From Actinomadura rupiterrae (lineage in GTDB: Bacteria; Actinomycetota; Actinomycetes; Streptosporangiales; Streptosporangiaceae), in NCBI RefSeq assembly GCF_024172125.1, contig NZ_JAMZEA010000016.1, positions 182,220 through 246,219 of the forward strand: 64,000 nucleotides of DNA, in the 5' to 3' direction. Made by a program: the position numbers and the translations under genes. This document shows, piece by piece, positions 7,508-16,417 of the stretch (its first letter is position 1; the number at the start of each line of letters is the position of its first letter). The notes under the pieces are model-generated. The model was given only the letters and a program-made list of their open reading frames with translations. It was not told the DNA's origin and searched no databases.

Positions 7508-9882
7508 TCTGGAGCACTCTCCGCTACCGCAAGGCCGCCTTCGCCGGCGCGTTCGTGGCGCTGTTCTTCGCCGCCGCGCTGGTCACGGCGTGCGGGACGC
7601 TGATGGACACCGGACTGCGCGGGAAGGTCGAGCCGGTCCGGTACGCGGGGGCGCCGGTCGTGGTCGCCGGTGATCCGCAGTCGCACTTCGTCAAGCACAA
7701 GAAGAAGGGCAAGACGAAGCGGAAGTCGAAGCCGAACGCGGCGCGCGCCTGGATCCCCGCCGACCTGGCGGACAGGGTGAAGGCCGTTCCGGGTGTGCGG
7801 CGAGTCGTGTCGGAGGTGACGTTCCCGCTGGTCGTCCAGGGTGCCGGGCCGGTCGAGGGGAACAGCTGGGAGCCGCTGACCCCGGTGCGGCTGCACTCGG
7901 GCCGGGCCCCGAAGACGTCCGACGAGATCGTCCTGAACACCAAGGCCGAGCGCGTGACGGTCCTGACGGCGAACGGCCCGCGCACCTACAAGGTCGTCGG
8001 GACCGCCGACCGCCCGTACGTCGCTCCGGACGAGGCGCAGCGGCTCGCAGGCCACCCCGGGCAGGTCACCGCGATCGGCGTTTGGGGCGGCGATCCGAAG
8101 GTCATCAAGCAGGCCGTGCAGGGCACGAACGCGGTCGTCGCGACCGGCGACGAGCGCGGCACGGTCGAGTTCCCCGGCGTCGGCGCGGCCCGGACGAAGC
8201 TGGTCAGCATGGGCGGCGCGCTCGGCGGGACGTCGCTGATCGTGGCGCTGCTGGCGGTCGTCGGGACGTTCGGGCTGGCCGTCCAGCAGCGGGAGCGGGA
8301 GCTGGCGATGCTGCGCGCGGTCGCGGCGACGCCGCGGCAGCTGCGCCGGATGCTCGGCCGCGAGGCGCTGCTGGTCGGGGCGCTCGCGACCGTGCCGGGC
8401 GCGCTGGCCGGGCTGCCGCTCGGCGGCTGGCTGCACGGCCGGATGGTCGCCGGGGACGTGGTGCCGGGGAACCTGCCGCTCGTCCTCGGGGCGTTCCCGC
8501 CGCTGGTCGCGGGCGTGACGACGGTCCTGGCGGCGTGGCTGGCGGCGCGGGTCTCGGCGCGGCGGATCACGCGGCTGCGTCCGGTGGAGGCGCTCGGCGA
8601 GGCGGCGCTGACGCCGCCGCGCGTCCCGGTGCCGCGGCTGGTCGCGGGCGTCGCGGCGGTCGCGGCCGGTGTGGTGCTGAGCTTCGTCCTGCGGTCGGTG
8701 CACACGGACGCGGCGGCCGGTCCGCTGACGCCGCTCACGGCGCTGCTGTTCACGACGGCCGTCGCGCTGCTCGGCCCGCCGCTGGCGCGGGGCGCGATCG
8801 CCCTGGCCGCCGTGCCGCTGCGCGCGTCCGGCGGGACGGGCGAGCTGGCCGCCGCGAACCTGCGCACCTCCGCGCGGAGGCTCGCCTCGGTGATCACGCC
8901 GCTGACGCTGATGATCGCGATGTCCGGGACGCTGCTGTTCGCGCAGTCCACCCTGACCGGCGCGGCCGCCAAGCAGGCGCGGACCGGCACGATCGCCGAC
9001 TACCGGCTCGGCCCGGCCGTTCCGGCGGCGACGGCGGACAGGCTGCGGCAGGTGCCGGGCGTCCGGGCGGTCACGGAAGTCGTCCACAGCCGGGTGCGAG
9101 CTGTGGACAGCCCGTACAGCGTGCAGGGCGTCACCCCGTCCGGGCTGGCCGCGACCATGGACCTGGACGTCCGGGACGGCTCGCTCGACCGCCTCGGACC
9201 GGGCACGATGGCCGTCCGCGACGGGATCGGCATGAAGGTCGGCGACAGCGTCTCGTTCGCGCTCGCCGACGGCACCCGCACCACGCAGAAGGTCGTCGCC
9301 GTCTACCGGCGGGGCCTCGGCTTCGGGGACCTGACGCTGCCGTACGACCTGGTCGCGGCGCACTCCGACTCCCCGATGGGGACGGTCCTGGTGTCGGCTC
9401 CGGGCGTCTCGAAGGACGCGCTGCGCCGCGCGCTGCCCCCGGGCGTCATGATCGGCGGCGCCGTGGAGGCGAACAAGGGCGCGTCGGGCTCGTCCGCGGT
9501 GAACTACCTGGCGCTCGGGCTGATCGTCGCGTTCGCGGGGATCGCGATGGTCAACACCCTCGCGATGGCCGTGGCGGGCCGCTCCCGCGAGCTGGCGCTG
9601 CTGCGCCTGGCGGGCGCGACCCGGCGGCAGGTGCTGCGGATGCTGCGCTGGGAGACCCTCGCCGTCGCGGTGATCGCGACCGCCCTCGGCGCGGTGATCG
9701 CGTTCTGGACGCTGACCGCCTACGGCGCGGGCATGACCGGCGACGCGTCCCCGCACGTCCCGGCCCCGGCCGCGCTGGGCATCGTGGCCGTGACGACCCT
9801 GCTGGCGCTCGCCGCGACCGCGCTCCCCGCGCGCCTCGCGCTGCGCGCCGACCCGACCCGCACCCTCGCCGCCCGCGACTAG
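7504..9882 (+). CDS. FtsX-like ABC transporter permease
   Basis: A 792-residue permease with two FtsX-type membrane units. A first helix near residues 12-35 precedes a long extracellular domain. The first four-helix unit lies around residues 240-450, with the QQRERELAMLRAVAATPRQ coupling segment. A second extracellular domain follows, and the last unit carries the matching GRSRELALLRLAGATRRQ segment. This duplicated layout is usual for actinobacterial MacB-like exporters. A Lys-rich stretch (KHKKKGKTKRKSK, about 62-74) in the first extracellular domain is unusual. It overlaps the ATPase gene by four bases; its TAG stop overlaps that of the convergent gene at 9879. Confidence 0.93.
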   Translation: MIWSTLRYRKAAFAGAFVALFFAAALVTACGTLMDTGLRGKVEPVRYAGAPVVVAGDPQSHFVKHKKKGKTKRKSKPNAARAWIPADLADRVKAVPGVRRVVSEVTFPLVVQGAGPVEGNSWEPLTPVRLHSGRAPKTSDEIVLNTKAERVTVLTANGPRTYKVVGTADRPYVAPDEAQRLAGHPGQVTAIGVWGGDPKVIKQAVQGTNAVVATGDERGTVEFPGVGAARTKLVSMGGALGGTSLIVALLAVVGTFGLAVQQRERELAMLRAVAATPRQLRRMLGREALLVGALATVPGALAGLPLGGWLHGRMVAGDVVPGNLPLVLGAFPPLVAGVTTVLAAWLAARVSARRITRLRPVEALGEAALTPPRVPVPRLVAGVAAVAAGVVLSFVLRSVHTDAAAGPLTPLTALLFTTAVALLGPPLARGAIALAAVPLRASGGTGELAAANLRTSARRLASVITPLTLMIAMSGTLLFAQSTLTGAAAKQARTGTIADYRLGPAVPAATADRLRQVPGVRAVTEVVHSRVRAVDSPYSVQGVTPSGLAATMDLDVRDGSLDRLGPGTMAVRDGIGMKVGDSVSFALADGTRTTQKVVAVYRRGLGFGDLTLPYDLVAAHSDSPMGTVLVSAPGVSKDALRRALPPGVMIGGAVEANKGASGSSAVNYLALGLIVAFAGIAMVNTLAMAVAGRSRELALLRLAGATRRQVLRMLRWETLAVAVIATALGAVIAFWTLTAYGAGMTGDASPHVPAPAALGIVAVTTLLALAATALPARLALRADPTRTLAARD

Positions 9883-10733
9883 ACGGAAACGCCGAGGACG
9901 GCCTCGCACGACGCCAGCAGGCGGCGGCGCAGGGGCTCGGCGCGGCGGGAGAAGTCACGCTGGAGGGCCGCGTACTCAGCGCGGCCCTCGGCCGTTTCTA
10001 TCCGGATGGGCGGGTAGCCGAGCCGCTCCAGGTCGTACGGGCTGGCCCGCATGTCCACCGCGCGGATGTCGCGGGCGAGCGCGAAGCAGTCCGCGACCAG
10101 CTCGGACGGCACCAGCGGGGACAGCTTGTACGCCCACTTGTAGAGGTCCATGTTGGCGTGCAGGCAGCCGGGCTGCTCCAGCTCGTGCTGCGTCTCGCGG
10201 GCGGGCTGCAGCACGTTCAGCGGACGGGCCGGCCCGGTGAAGAACCGGAACGCGTCGTAGTGGCTGCACCGGACGCCGCGCTCCTCCACGATCCCGGCGA
10301 TCGCGTCGGCGGGCAGCCGCATCGGCCACGCCTCGTGCCGCACCTCGGGCGCCCGGTAGACCATCGCCCACTCGTGCATGCCGAAGCAGCCGAACTGGGC
10401 CGGACGCGACGCCGTCCGGGACAGCAGCGCGGCCGTCCACTCGATCGAGGCCCGGCGGCGCTCGACCAGGCCGTCCACGTCCACGGTCGCGCCGCGCTCG
10501 GTGTCCACATAGTCGCGGCCGTATTCGCGGGCGCCGACCAGCTCGACGTGCGCGCCCGGATGCCACTGCTGGAGCCGGTTCGGCCGGTAGCTGTAGTAGG
10601 TGAACAGGAAGTCCTCTACCGGGTGCTTCTCGCCGCGCCGGCGGCGCTCCAGATGCGGCGCGAGCCAGGCGCCGACGCGGCGCCGGTGCGCCTCGGCACG
10701 CCCACGCCACTCCTCCGGCCCCAGGATTTCCAC
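9879..10733 (-). CDS. Conserved actinobacterial protein (often labelled 3-methyladenine DNA glycosylase)
   Basis: A 284-residue soluble protein starting at GTG. Recognisable conserved blocks include EDFLFTYYSYRPNRLQQWHPG near residues 40-60, FGCFGMHEWAMVYR near 114-127 and GCLHANMDLYKWAYKLSP in the second half. Homologues are widely named 3-methyladenine DNA glycosylase in actinomycete genomes. I see no helix-hairpin-helix or other established glycosylase motif, so the reaction is doubtful. The conserved His, Tyr and Trp clusters suggest an enzyme. It is convergent with the ABC permease, stops overlapping, and divergent from the VOC protein at 10810. Confidence 0.75.
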   Translation of the reverse strand: MEILGPEEWRGRAEAHRRRVGAWLAPHLERRRRGEKHPVEDFLFTYYSYRPNRLQQWHPGAHVELVGAREYGRDYVDTERGATVDVDGLVERRRASIEWTAALLSRTASRPAQFGCFGMHEWAMVYRAPEVRHEAWPMRLPADAIAGIVEERGVRCSHYDAFRFFTGPARPLNVLQPARETQHELEQPGCLHANMDLYKWAYKLSPLVPSELVADCFALARDIRAVDMRASPYDLERLGYPPIRIETAEGRAEYAALQRDFSRRAEPLRRRLLASCEAVLGVSV

Positions 10734-10809
10734 CCGTTCATGCTAAGTGCGATGAGTTACCGCCCGGCCGCTGGTCCAATCGGCGTACTGGACCGCCCGA
10801 AGGAGGATC

Positions 10810-11220
10810 ATGGACTGGAAGCTGGAACTGATCATCATGCCGGTGTCCGACATCGACCGCGCGAAGGCGTTCTACGCCGAGCGCTGCGGGTGGGCGGTGG
10901 ACGTCGACTTCGAGGCCGGGGACTTCCGGATCGTCCAGCTGACGCCGCCGGGCTCGGCGTGCTCGATCTCGCTGATGCGCAACGAGGAGAAGGCCGGGAC
11001 GCTCGGCGGGCTGCACATCGTCGTCCCGGACATCGACCAGGCCCGCGAGGAGCTGGTCAAGGGCGGGGTGGACGTGACCGGGCCGTACCACTTCGGCGGG
11101 CCGGGCGGCGCCCAGGTGGACGGGCACGACCCCAAGCGCGGCGACTTCGGCACCTACCTGGACTTCCAGGACCCGGACGGCAACAGCTGGCTCATCCAGG
11201 AGGTGCCGTCCCGCGCCTGA
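10810..11220 (+). CDS. VOC family (glyoxalase/bleomycin-resistance fold) protein
   Basis: A 136-residue single-domain vicinal-oxygen-chelate protein. It has two beta-alpha-beta-beta-beta modules: the first starts with LELIIMPVSDIDRAKAFYAE, the second with LGGLHIVVPDIDQAREELVKGG, and the chain ends in the family-typical DPDGNSWLIQE. Relatives bind metals and catalyse isomerisation, ring cleavage or resistance functions, or bind a drug without catalysis; the ligand is not evident. AGGAGG lies immediately upstream of the ATG. It appears monocistronic. Confidence 0.9.
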   Translation: MDWKLELIIMPVSDIDRAKAFYAERCGWAVDVDFEAGDFRIVQLTPPGSACSISLMRNEEKAGTLGGLHIVVPDIDQAREELVKGGVDVTGPYHFGGPGGAQVDGHDPKRGDFGTYLDFQDPDGNSWLIQEVPSRA

Positions 11221-11371
11221 CAAACTGTAGTGTCCGCTTTGCGCCACGGCCCGCCCGGCTCCGGCCATCGCTCTAGGCACTCCGCCCGCCCGGTGCTCGA
11301 CTGTTTCCCGCCGATCACAACGAGGTCCGGCGGCTCGCGGTCGAGCGCCGGACGGGAGGCAGGTGCTGGCC

Positions 11372-12883
11372 ATGCGGCGACGCGCACTGATCGCGATGGC
11401 GGCCACGGGGGCGCTGGTCGCGTCCGGACCGGCGTTCGCGGAACCGAAACCGGACGCCGTGCTCGGCCCGGTCGCGGTGTCCGGGACGACGCCGTTCCCG
11501 GGATGCACGGCGGGCTCGACACCGACGAGCACGAACTACACCGGGTCCGAGGTCGAGCCCTGGGTCAGCGTGAACCCGCGCGACCCGCGCAACATCGTCA
11601 CCGAGTGGCAGCAGGACCGCTGGAGCGACGGCGGCTCGCACGGCCTCGTCGCCGGGGTCACCCACGACGGCGGGCGGCACTGGAAGAAGGTCGTCGTCCC
11701 GGGCACGACGCAGTGCGCGGGCGGCACCTACGAGCGGGCGTCCGACCCGGGTGTCAGCTTCGCGCCGAACGGCGACCTGTACGCGATCTCGCTGTCGTTC
11801 AACGCCAACGACTTCGGGAACGCGCTGCTGGTGTCCAAGTCCACCGACGGCGGCGACCACTGGGGCGCGCCGGTCACGCTGAAGAGCGACACCGAGGAGG
11901 CGTTCTTCAACGACAAGGAGCTGATCACCGCCGACCCGACCAGCTCGCAGCGGGCCTACGCGGTCTGGGACCGCAGCAACGAGCAGGGCGGGCAGCCGGT
12001 CTGGTTCGCCCGGACCGTGGACGGCGGCAAGAGCTGGGAGCCCGCGAAGATCCTCTATGACCCGACGCCGGGCTTCACGATCGCCAACCAGATCGTCGTC
12101 CAGCCGGACGGGACGCTGGTGGACATGTTCTTCGAGGGCCCGGCGGGCGGGGGCGAGGAGCCGGACCGTCCGCAGAACCAGGGGGACGTCAAGCTCGCGC
12201 CGAGGCCCAAGGCGCAGCCCGACCAGAGCATGCGGATCCGGGTGATCCGGTCCCGCGACCACGGCGCGACCTGGTCGGCGCCCGACACCGTCGCGGTGAT
12301 CAACCCGGCCGAGCCGGTGGACCCGGACACGCACGCGGCGCTGCGGACCGGCGACATCGTCCCGGACATCGCGGTCGACCAGCACACCGGGCGCCTCTAC
12401 GTGGTGTGGCAGGACGCGGGCGCGTCCCGCAGCCAGTCGGCGATCCTGCTGTCCTCGTCCGGTGACGCGGGCAGGACCTGGACGAAGCCGGTCAAGGTCA
12501 GCAAGACCCCGGACTCCGACCCGCAGGGCAACGGCCAGGCGTTCACCGCGACCGTGGACGTGGCGGCCGGCGGGACCGTCGGCGTGACGTACTACGACTT
12601 CCGCCGCAACACGCCCGCCGCCGGGGCCCTGACCGACTACTGGGCCGTCACCTGCGGCGGCGGGGCCTGCGCCAAGAACCCGGACGCCTGGCGCGAGCAG
12701 CACGTCGGCGGCTCGTTCGACACCGAGCTGTCCCCGGTCGCGCGCGGGTTCTTCCTCGGCGACTACATGGCCCTCGACCACGCCGGCCCGGCGTTCGTGT
12801 CGGTGTTCTCGATGACGCACGACATTCCGGGCAACCAGCAGGACGAGTTCGCCGCGGGCATCCTGCCCAGCGGTACTCGTTAG
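11372..12883 (+). CDS. Secreted sialidase-like BNR-repeat protein
   Basis: A 503-residue exported protein with a signal peptide (MRRRALIAMAATGALVASG, cleavage near AFA about residue 23). Asp-box/BNR repeats of the form SxDxGxxW occur at least four times (THDGGRHWKK, STDGGDHWG, TVDGGKSWEP, SRDHGATWSA, plus SGDAGRTWTK), the hallmark of a six-bladed sialidase or glycosidase propeller. The catalytic Arg triad of true sialidases could not be assigned, so activity is uncertain. ATG at 11372 was preferred because GCAGGTG lies six bases upstream; an in-frame GTG at 11363 sits only three bases from GGAGG. Confidence 0.85.
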   Translation: MRRRALIAMAATGALVASGPAFAEPKPDAVLGPVAVSGTTPFPGCTAGSTPTSTNYTGSEVEPWVSVNPRDPRNIVTEWQQDRWSDGGSHGLVAGVTHDGGRHWKKVVVPGTTQCAGGTYERASDPGVSFAPNGDLYAISLSFNANDFGNALLVSKSTDGGDHWGAPVTLKSDTEEAFFNDKELITADPTSSQRAYAVWDRSNEQGGQPVWFARTVDGGKSWEPAKILYDPTPGFTIANQIVVQPDGTLVDMFFEGPAGGGEEPDRPQNQGDVKLAPRPKAQPDQSMRIRVIRSRDHGATWSAPDTVAVINPAEPVDPDTHAALRTGDIVPDIAVDQHTGRLYVVWQDAGASRSQSAILLSSSGDAGRTWTKPVKVSKTPDSDPQGNGQAFTATVDVAAGGTVGVTYYDFRRNTPAAGALTDYWAVTCGGGACAKNPDAWREQHVGGSFDTELSPVARGFFLGDYMALDHAGPAFVSVFSMTHDIPGNQQDEFAAGILPSGTR

Positions 12884-12889
12884 CGGTAC

Positions 12890-14827
12890 TCATTCGCGGG
12901 CGGCGGCCAGCGCGACCGGTGGGACGCGCGTCGCCGCCCGCGTGGTGAGGACGCTCGTCACGCCGGAGATCGCGAACGCGCCGAGGACGAGCAGCGCGAT
13001 CAGCGTCCATGGGACGGCGAGGACCGCGGCCCCGGACGGCCCGAACAGGAACCCGCCGAGCGCCGCGAGCGCGACCAGCAGCCCGAGCCCGACCCCGATC
13101 AGCGCCACCCCGGCCGCCTCCAGCAGCGCCGACCGCACGACCTGGCGGCGGGACAGCCCGGTCAGCCGGGCGACGGCGAACTCGCGGCGGCGCTCGGTGC
13201 CCGCGATGATCATGGCGTTGATGACCGCGACGACCGCGTAGGCGGCGGACAGCCCCAGCAGCACCATCATCACGCTGTCGTTCTGCTCCTGCTGCTTGGC
13301 GACGCGCGCGCCGGACCACTTCGCGACCGTCTGGACCTTGCCGATCCGCAGGTCCCGCAGCCGCTGCGCGACATCGGCGGCCGAAGCGCCCGGCGCGACC
13401 TGGACGATCGTCTCGGCCTCCGCCTTCGCGGCCATGTCCGGCGGGAGCAGCGTGCGCGGGATGTAGAACGCGTCGGCGTTGTTCTCCACGGTCCCGGGCA
13501 ACCGCGCCGCGACCTCCAGCTTCACCTTCTTGCCGCCGATCTCCGCGACGGCCTTCGCGCCGCGCCGCACGCCGTCCTCGGCCGAGCCCGGCCCCGCGAG
13601 GACGCCCTTGCCGTGCACCGCTTCGAGCGTCCCGGAGACCGGCCGCTGCTTGTGCGTGCGCGCCCAGTCGGCGGCGTCGATGGCGTAGATCCCGGACCGG
13701 ACGGTCTGGCGGCGTCCGCGCTCGTCGGCGTCGGAGCGGACGTAGGTGAGCGTGATGTCGGCGGCGAGGTTGGTGGACGTCGCGCCGACACCGGGCACCG
13801 AGGCGATCCGTCCGGCGTCCGCCCCGGTGGACGTCACGACGTACTGCCCGATGATGTTCCGCTCGACCTGCGCGCCGCCCGCCTTCGCCTGCGTGCCGAG
13901 CATCGCCGTCAGCCCGACGACCAGCGCGGTCAGCACGATCATGGGCGCGGCGGTCGCGGCGGCGCGGCGCTTGCCGTCCCGCAGGTTGGCCTGGGCGAGC
14001 TCGGCGAGCGGCCCGAACCGGGTGAACGGGCGCAGCAGGTGCCCGGCGAGCGGCACGACGAGCGGGCTGAGCGAGCTGAGCCCGATCGCACCGCAGAAGG
14101 ACACCCCGAGCCCGATCATCATCGCGCCGAGGAAGTCGACCTTGCCCTCGACCGAGACCATGGCGGCGGTCAGCGCGAGCATGCTCACGCCCCAGATCCA
14201 GCGGCCGGGCGTCATGACCCGCGAGGCCCGTCCGATGTCGCGCAGCGCCTCCAGCGGGCGGACGCGCGAGGCGCGCAGCGTCGCGGCGAACGACCCCGCC
14301 AGCGCCATCCCGATGCCCGCGCACACCGAGCCGATCAGCACGCCGTTGTCCCAGACCGGCTCGAACGAACCGGGCACGATCTTCGTCGAGGTCAGCAGCA
14401 GGGTCTGGATCCACATCAGCGGGACGCCGAGCACGATCCCGCCCGCCGAGCCGAGCGCCCCGAGGATCACCGCCTCGCTCAGCAGCAGCGTCACGACCTG
14501 CGGCCGGCTGCCGCCGAGCGTGCGCAGCAGCGCGAGGTCGGCGCGGCGCTGCGCGACGGTGAACGCGAACGTCGAGCCGACGATGAACACCGCGAGGAAG
14601 CAGGCCAGCATCGCGGTCATGCCGAGCAGCGAGCCCGCGCCCTCGTAGGCGTCCCTCATCTCGGCGGCGGCGCGCGGCGACGTCCCGGCCGGGATCCGCG
14701 GGTGCTGCGAGCCGATCATGACCATCATCGACGCCTGGACGAGCGCGACCCCGACCACCACGGTCAGCAGCGCGCCCGCGAACAGCGTCCAGCGCTCGCG
14801 GAAGGTGCTCCACGACATCCGCCACAC
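12890..14827 (-). CDS. FtsX-like ABC transporter permease (second exporter)
   Basis: A 645-residue permease starting at GTG, three bases after the ATPase stop. An N-terminal helix (about 13-35) and a short loop precede a three-helix membrane block with the QRRADLALLRTLGGSRPQ coupling segment. Internal hydrophobic helices around residues 220-310 follow, then a large extracellular domain (about 320-510) and a final unit with TERRREFAVARLTGLSRRQ. This is the double-FtsX layout of exporters that act on peptides, antibiotics or lipids. It forms an operon with the ATPase at 14831. Its stop faces the sialidase-like gene six bases away. Confidence 0.92.
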   Translation of the reverse strand: MWRMSWSTFRERWTLFAGALLTVVVGVALVQASMMVMIGSQHPRIPAGTSPRAAAEMRDAYEGAGSLLGMTAMLACFLAVFIVGSTFAFTVAQRRADLALLRTLGGSRPQVVTLLLSEAVILGALGSAGGIVLGVPLMWIQTLLLTSTKIVPGSFEPVWDNGVLIGSVCAGIGMALAGSFAATLRASRVRPLEALRDIGRASRVMTPGRWIWGVSMLALTAAMVSVEGKVDFLGAMMIGLGVSFCGAIGLSSLSPLVVPLAGHLLRPFTRFGPLAELAQANLRDGKRRAAATAAPMIVLTALVVGLTAMLGTQAKAGGAQVERNIIGQYVVTSTGADAGRIASVPGVGATSTNLAADITLTYVRSDADERGRRQTVRSGIYAIDAADWARTHKQRPVSGTLEAVHGKGVLAGPGSAEDGVRRGAKAVAEIGGKKVKLEVAARLPGTVENNADAFYIPRTLLPPDMAAKAEAETIVQVAPGASAADVAQRLRDLRIGKVQTVAKWSGARVAKQQEQNDSVMMVLLGLSAAYAVVAVINAMIIAGTERRREFAVARLTGLSRRQVVRSALLEAAGVALIGVGLGLLVALAALGGFLFGPSGAAVLAVPWTLIALLVLGAFAISGVTSVLTTRAATRVPPVALAAARE

Positions 14828-14830
14828 CGG

Positions 14831-15637
14831 TCAGCCCTCCAGCGTCGCGAGCCGGTCGGCGATGTCCCGCGCGGACGCGCCCACAAGCCGGTCCACCAGG
14901 CGTCCGTCGCGCAGGAACACCGCGGCGTCGGCCGCGGCGGCGGCGACCGGGTCGTGCGTGACCATCACGACGCACTGGGACGAGCCGTCCACGACGCCGC
15001 GCATCAGGTCGAGCACCATGCGGGCGGACCGGGAGTCGAGCGCGCCGGTCGGCTCGTCGGCGAACAGCACGTCCGGACGGGTGACCATCGCGCGCGCGAT
15101 CGCGACGCGCTGCTGCTGCCCGCCGGACAGCTCGCGCGGCCGGTGCCCGCCGCGTTCACCGAGCCCGACGTCCGCGAGCGCGGCCCGGACCTGCTTGCGG
15201 TCCACACGCACCCCGGCGAGGCGGAGCGGCAGCGCGACGTTCTGCTCGGCGGTCAGCGCGCCGACCAGGTTGAAGTTCTGGAAGACGAACCCGAGCGCCC
15301 GGCGGCGCAGCTCGGTCAGCACGTGCTCGGGCGCGCGTGTGATGTCCCGGCCCGCGATGGCGACCTGCCCCTCATCAGCGCGGTCGAGCCCGGCGGCGCA
15401 GTGCAGCAGCGTCGACTTGCCGGACCCGGACGGGCCCATGACCGCCGTCCAGGTGCCGGGCGGGAACGCGATGCTCACACCGTCCAGCGCCGTCACGGCG
15501 GTGTCGCCGGAGCCGTAGCGCCGCACGACGGAGCGCAGCTCGACCGCGGGCGGCGGCAGCTGCGGGGGCGGCAGGTGGGGCGGCGGCATCGGCGGGACCG
15601 CCTGCGGCACGGCGGCCTGGGGGCGCGGGAACGTCAT
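14831..15637 (-). CDS. ABC transporter ATP-binding protein with proline-rich N-terminus
   Basis: A 268-residue ATPase of the MacB/LolD group. Walker A GPSGSGKST is at 68-76, signature LSGGQQQRVA at 170-179, Walker B LFADEPTGALD at 191-201, and VMVTHDP supplies the H-loop. The unusual feature is a 30-residue extension very rich in Pro (PPMPPPHLPPPQLPPP), absent from the paralogue at 6773; it may be a linker or protein-docking segment. It is the first gene of the exporter operon and faces the DinB-fold gene at 15753 across a 115-base gap with an ACATACA/TGTATGT inverted repeat. Confidence 0.95.
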   Translation of the reverse strand: MTFPRPQAAVPQAVPPMPPPHLPPPQLPPPAVELRSVVRRYGSGDTAVTALDGVSIAFPPGTWTAVMGPSGSGKSTLLHCAAGLDRADEGQVAIAGRDITRAPEHVLTELRRRALGFVFQNFNLVGALTAEQNVALPLRLAGVRVDRKQVRAALADVGLGERGGHRPRELSGGQQQRVAIARAMVTRPDVLFADEPTGALDSRSARMVLDLMRGVVDGSSQCVVMVTHDPVAAAAADAAVFLRDGRLVDRLVGASARDIADRLATLEG

Positions 15638-15719
15638 GCTCCGATCCCACCTTTCCGGCCCCCTCCGCCGGAACGGGGCCTCCCACCGGATCGGTGTTCG
15701 GGTTGTCCCCACCCCCTTC

Positions 15720-15740
15720 ACATACAGACTGCATGTATGT
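15720..15740. promoter_or_regulatory. Inverted repeat between ABC exporter and DinB-fold gene (candidate operator)
   Basis: ACATACA at 15720-15726 mirrors TGTATGT at 15734-15740 with a seven-base spacer. It lies 12 bases before the ATG at 15753 and about 80 bases before the divergent ABC ATPase start. The size suits a dimeric helix-turn-helix repressor; the TetR protein encoded at 16418 is a candidate binder by proximity only. Confidence 0.5.
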
Positions 15741-15752
15741 ATCTTCGCGGGC

Positions 15753-16400
15753 ATGACCCTACGACTCGACCGCGACACGACGGTCAAGGGCCTGCTGGCC
15801 GAGTTCCGCGCGATCGCCGACCTCACGGACGGCCTGTCCGAGGACGACTGGAACACCCGGACCCGATGCTCGCAATGGCTCGTCCGGGACGTCGCCGCGC
15901 ACGTAGTGGGCAACGCCGAGGACGTCGTCAACCGCGCGTCCGGCACGCGCTCGCCCGACGAGCAGGCCGCGGCCCGGCGCGACGCCTCGCCCGGCGAGCT
16001 GGCGGCGGCGATGCGCGCGGCGGTCGACGCGATCGAGCCCGCGCTGTCCGCGCTGACCGACGACCTGTGGACGGCCCCCGGCCCGGCCGGGCGGACGATC
16101 GGCGGCGGCGTCACGACGCTCTGGTACGACGCGTACGTGCACGGCGACGACATCCGGGCGGCGCTCGACCGCCCGGCCGAGCCCGGCCCCGGCCTCGCCG
16201 CTGCGCTCGCGTTCCTGCGCGACGAGCTGGAGGACCGCGTCCCCCTCACGCTGCGGCTCGACGGCTTCCCCGAGACCGAGATCGGCGGCGGCGGGACGGT
16301 CGTGACCGGCGACCCGTACCGGTTCGTCCTGGTGGCGACCGGACGGCTCGACGCGTCCGTGCTGGGCCTGCCGCCACAGGTGAACGTGCACGCCAAGTAG
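15753..16400 (+). CDS. Maleylpyruvate-isomerase-family (DinB-fold, mycothiol-type) protein
   Basis: A 215-residue protein of the TIGR03083/MDMPI N-terminal family. This is a DinB-like four-helix bundle that in characterised members binds a metal and uses mycothiol for isomerisation or S-transfer. Visible marks are the conserved histidine H50 in SQWLVRDVAAHVVGN, the second helix-pair segment TLWYDAYVHGDDI, and a C-terminal beta segment ending GLPPQVNVHAK. The specific reaction is unknown. The ATG follows the ACATACA/TGTATGT inverted repeat. The TetR gene begins 17 bases after its stop, so the two are probably cotranscribed. Confidence 0.87.
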   Translation: MTLRLDRDTTVKGLLAEFRAIADLTDGLSEDDWNTRTRCSQWLVRDVAAHVVGNAEDVVNRASGTRSPDEQAAARRDASPGELAAAMRAAVDAIEPALSALTDDLWTAPGPAGRTIGGGVTTLWYDAYVHGDDIRAALDRPAEPGPGLAAALAFLRDELEDRVPLTLRLDGFPETEIGGGGTVVTGDPYRFVLVATGRLDASVLGLPPQVNVHAK

Positions 16401-16417
16401 CTCCCTACGATGAACGC

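Noticed and set aside
9879..10733. Confident DNA glycosylase assignment
   Set aside because: The name is widespread for this family, but no helix-hairpin-helix or catalytic motif is visible, so the function is left open.
11315..12820. A 501-codon minus-strand frame
   Set aside because: It is antisense to the sialidase-like protein with its clear signal peptide and Asp-boxes; composition is Arg/Val/Gly-rich shadow sequence.
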